DNA of 7,396 bases from FEN-1219 sp964457725 (GTDB taxonomy: Bacteria > Pseudomonadota > Gammaproteobacteria > Steroidobacterales > Rariloculaceae): positions 1 to 7,396 of the forward strand of contig CAYWGQ010000181.1 of assembly GCA_964457725.1 (NCBI GenBank), in the 5' to 3' direction. The notes beneath the pieces were generated by a model. That model saw only the letters and a list, made by a program, of their open reading frames with translations. It had not been told where the DNA came from and did not search any database. Made by a program: the position numbers and the translations under genes. Below are positions 6,387-7,396 of this stretch, in pieces. Positions within the stretch are counted from its first letter, which is position 1; each line of letters opens with the position of its first letter.

Positions 6387-6818
6387 ATGGACAGAAACAC
6401 GACGACGCCGGCGACGACGCTGGCAGCGGTTCTCGCGCTCGCCGGCGCGCTCTTCGCGGTCCCGGCCGGCGCCCACCACTCCCAGGCGCCCTACTTCGAT
6501 CAGGAACGCGACGTGCGCATCGAAGGCGTCGTGCAGCGCTTCGACTTCCGCAATCCGCATCCGGTCCTCTACGTCGAGGTGCCGGACGAGCACGGCAACC
6601 CGCAGGTCTGGAGCCTGCAGTTCGCGAGCATCGCGATCCTGGCCCGTGTCGGCATCAAGGCCGACACGTTCGCACCGGGCGAGCGCATCGTCGCGGTCGG
6701 CCACCCCGCGCGCAACCCGAACGCGCTCGGTATGGCCAGCGTTGCGGTGACGAAGGAAGACGGCACCGAGCTCGTCGACCCGCTGCGCTCGGGCTCGTTC
6801 GCCCAGAAGGGACGCTAG
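6387..6818 (+). CDS. Exported DUF6152-like small protein
   Basis: Small exported protein of 143 aa that matches the pattern I know as DUF6152; its function is not known to me. A signal peptide covers residues 1-29 (hydrophobic core TLAAVLALAGALFAVPAGA) with predicted cleavage directly before H30-H31-S32. Family hallmarks follow: HHSQAPYFD, EGVVQRFDFRNPHPVLYVEV, a Trp in QVWSLQF (W75), GERIVAVGHPARNPNALGM and a DGTEL strand near the end. The short beta-strand pattern suggests a single OB-like or barrel domain (inference). Conserved His residues at the mature N-terminus and in NPH (H58) and GHP could bind a metal, but this is speculation. The gene follows the preceding exported-protein gene by 20 nt and ends 8 nt from the stop of the convergent minus-strand gene. 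Confidence 0.88.
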   Translation: MDRNTTTPATTLAAVLALAGALFAVPAGAHHSQAPYFDQERDVRIEGVVQRFDFRNPHPVLYVEVPDEHGNPQVWSLQFASIAILARVGIKADTFAPGERIVAVGHPARNPNALGMASVAVTKEDGTELVDPLRSGSFAQKGR

Positions 6819-6826
6819 GCGCGCCG

Positions 6827-7120
6827 TCAGCCGCCCGCGATCGCGCCGATCACGTAGAACGGCTCGGCGCCGGACGCGATCGCCTCGGGAAGCGGCGCGT
6901 CCGGCGTGTCGTGCGTCACGTCCTCTTCGCAAGCGAAGAAGCGCACGAGCGGCCGGCGGCGCAGCGTCGCGTGATCGCGAATCGTGCCGCGGAGCATCGG
7001 GTAGCGCGCCTCGAGCGCGTCCAGGATCGACTTCTGCGTCACCGGGCCGTCGACGGCGGGCGCAACCCCGCCGGCGACGCCCCCGAGCGGGCGCCGGGGG
7101 TGCGGCCGCCCGACGCGGGT
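6827..7120 (-). other. MoaD/ThiS-like ubiquitin-fold segment with C-terminal Gly-Gly
   Basis: About 97 codons that would correspond to a near full-length MoaD/ThiS-like sulfur-carrier protein. In that family the terminal Gly-Gly is adenylated and thiocarboxylated to donate sulfur, for example in molybdopterin or thiamin synthesis; whether this member does so is unknown. The core from V115 of the visible frame (7054 leftward) reads cleanly. The preceding 20 or so residues (RVGRPHPRRPLGGVAGGV) look like a damaged version of a family N-terminus of the form RVxLPxHLRxLA. No ATG or GTG start in a sensible place is seen, so separate translation is not supported by this sequence as given. Confidence 0.6.
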
Positions 7121-7396
7121 GAAGGCCGCGTCTGCACCGCCGCCGTCGGCCGAGCCGTACACCTGCCCGCTGGTCGTGCCGAAATAGATGCCGCAGGGGT
7201 CGAGCGAGTCGACCGCCATCGCGTCGCGCAGCACGTTCACGTAGCAATCCTTCTGCGGCAGCCCTTTCGTCAGCGGCTCCCATTCCTCGCCGCCGGTGCG
7301 GCTCCGGTAGACGCGTAGCTTCCCTTCCGGCGGATAGTGCTCGCTGTCGCTCTTGATCGGCACGACGTAAATCGTCTCCGGCTCGTGGGCGTGCAC
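6827..7396 (-). CDS. BNR/Asp-box (sialidase-like) protein joined in frame to a MoaD/ThiS-like domain; 5' end outside window
   Basis: The open frame enters from the right edge, so the N-terminal part is missing. Residues 1-86 of the visible part (7396-7139) look like the end of a WD40/YVTN/BNR beta-propeller of the exo-alpha-sialidase/VPS10 type: ETIYVVPIKSDSEHYPPEGK, an Asp-box-like SRTGGEEW, CYVNVLRDAMAVDSLDPCG and IYFGTTSGQVYGSADGG. SADGG begins another Asp-box (normally SxDxGxxW) that is never completed. From about residue 93 the sequence changes to a MoaD/ThiS-like ubiquitin fold (VDGPVTQKSILDALEARYP, RGTIRDHA, RRRPLVRFFAC, EPFYVIGAIAGG) that ends in Gly-Gly. I know these as two adjacent, separate genes in related genomes, so this may be a deletion fusion, a decayed junction or a sequencing error. 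It is convergent with the DUF6152-like gene. No sialidase activity should be assumed from the annotation name. Confidence 0.75.
   Translation of the reverse strand: MHAHEPETIYVVPIKSDSEHYPPEGKLRVYRSRTGGEEWEPLTKGLPQKDCYVNVLRDAMAVDSLDPCGIYFGTTSGQVYGSADGGGADAAFTRVGRPHPRRPLGGVAGGVAPAVDGPVTQKSILDALEARYPMLRGTIRDHATLRRRPLVRFFACEEDVTHDTPDAPLPEAIASGAEPFYVIGAIAGG

Noticed and set aside
6911..7318. 135-aa plus-strand frame opposite the BNR/MoaD gene
   Set aside because: Arg/Ala-rich shadow without motifs; the minus-strand frame has clear protein-family features.
1..7396. CRISPR array, insertion sequence, prophage, toxin-antitoxin or defence system
   Set aside because: No spaced direct repeats, no transposase, integrase or phage-like product and no small toxin-antitoxin pair could be seen; nearly all sequence is explained by the listed genes.

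Overview
The window is very GC-rich (roughly 70% by eye) and almost entirely coding. Its gene content and order (methionyl-tRNA synthetase, then rnfA-B-C-D-G) point to a gammaproteobacterium. The secreted DUF6152-type protein, its companion gene and the BNR/MoaD pair at the right end resemble genes I associate with environmental Steroidobacter-like lineages. The exact taxon is inference.

Layout. Positions 1-1068 hold the C-terminal half of metG. Positions 1070-5351 hold five tightly packed genes, rnfA, rnfB, rnfC, rnfD and rnfG, with gaps of 0-2 nt or overlaps of 8 and 14 nt. Together they encode most of the membrane-bound Rnf/Rsx complex, which moves electrons between NAD(H) and ferredoxin or SoxR-type partners through FeS clusters and covalent FMN, coupled to an ion gradient. 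Positions 5352-5574 form a 223-nt gap rich in possible hairpins. Positions 5575-6818 hold two co-directional genes for predicted exported proteins of unknown function: a 263-aa protein with a WxGHSxGxxEGDTLVV-type motif and a 143-aa DUF6152-like protein. A convergent minus-strand reading frame, open at the right edge, starts as a BNR/Asp-box (sialidase-like) beta-propeller and ends as a MoaD/ThiS-like ubiquitin-fold protein with a terminal Gly-Gly.

The main anomaly is that rnfE, and the nth gene that usually follows it, are absent from the expected place after rnfG. RnfE supplies half of the ligands of the intramembrane FeS cluster, and RnfA here keeps its own two cysteines, so the complex encoded in this window is incomplete. 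Other points of interest are a KLSKR instead of KMSKS loop in MetRS, the in-frame BNR-MoaD junction that cuts through an Asp-box, the stem-loop series before the exported-protein genes, and the conserved His-His at the predicted mature N-terminus of the DUF6152-like protein. I found no RNA gene, CRISPR array, insertion sequence or phage gene, and nothing that clearly forms a new multi-gene system.
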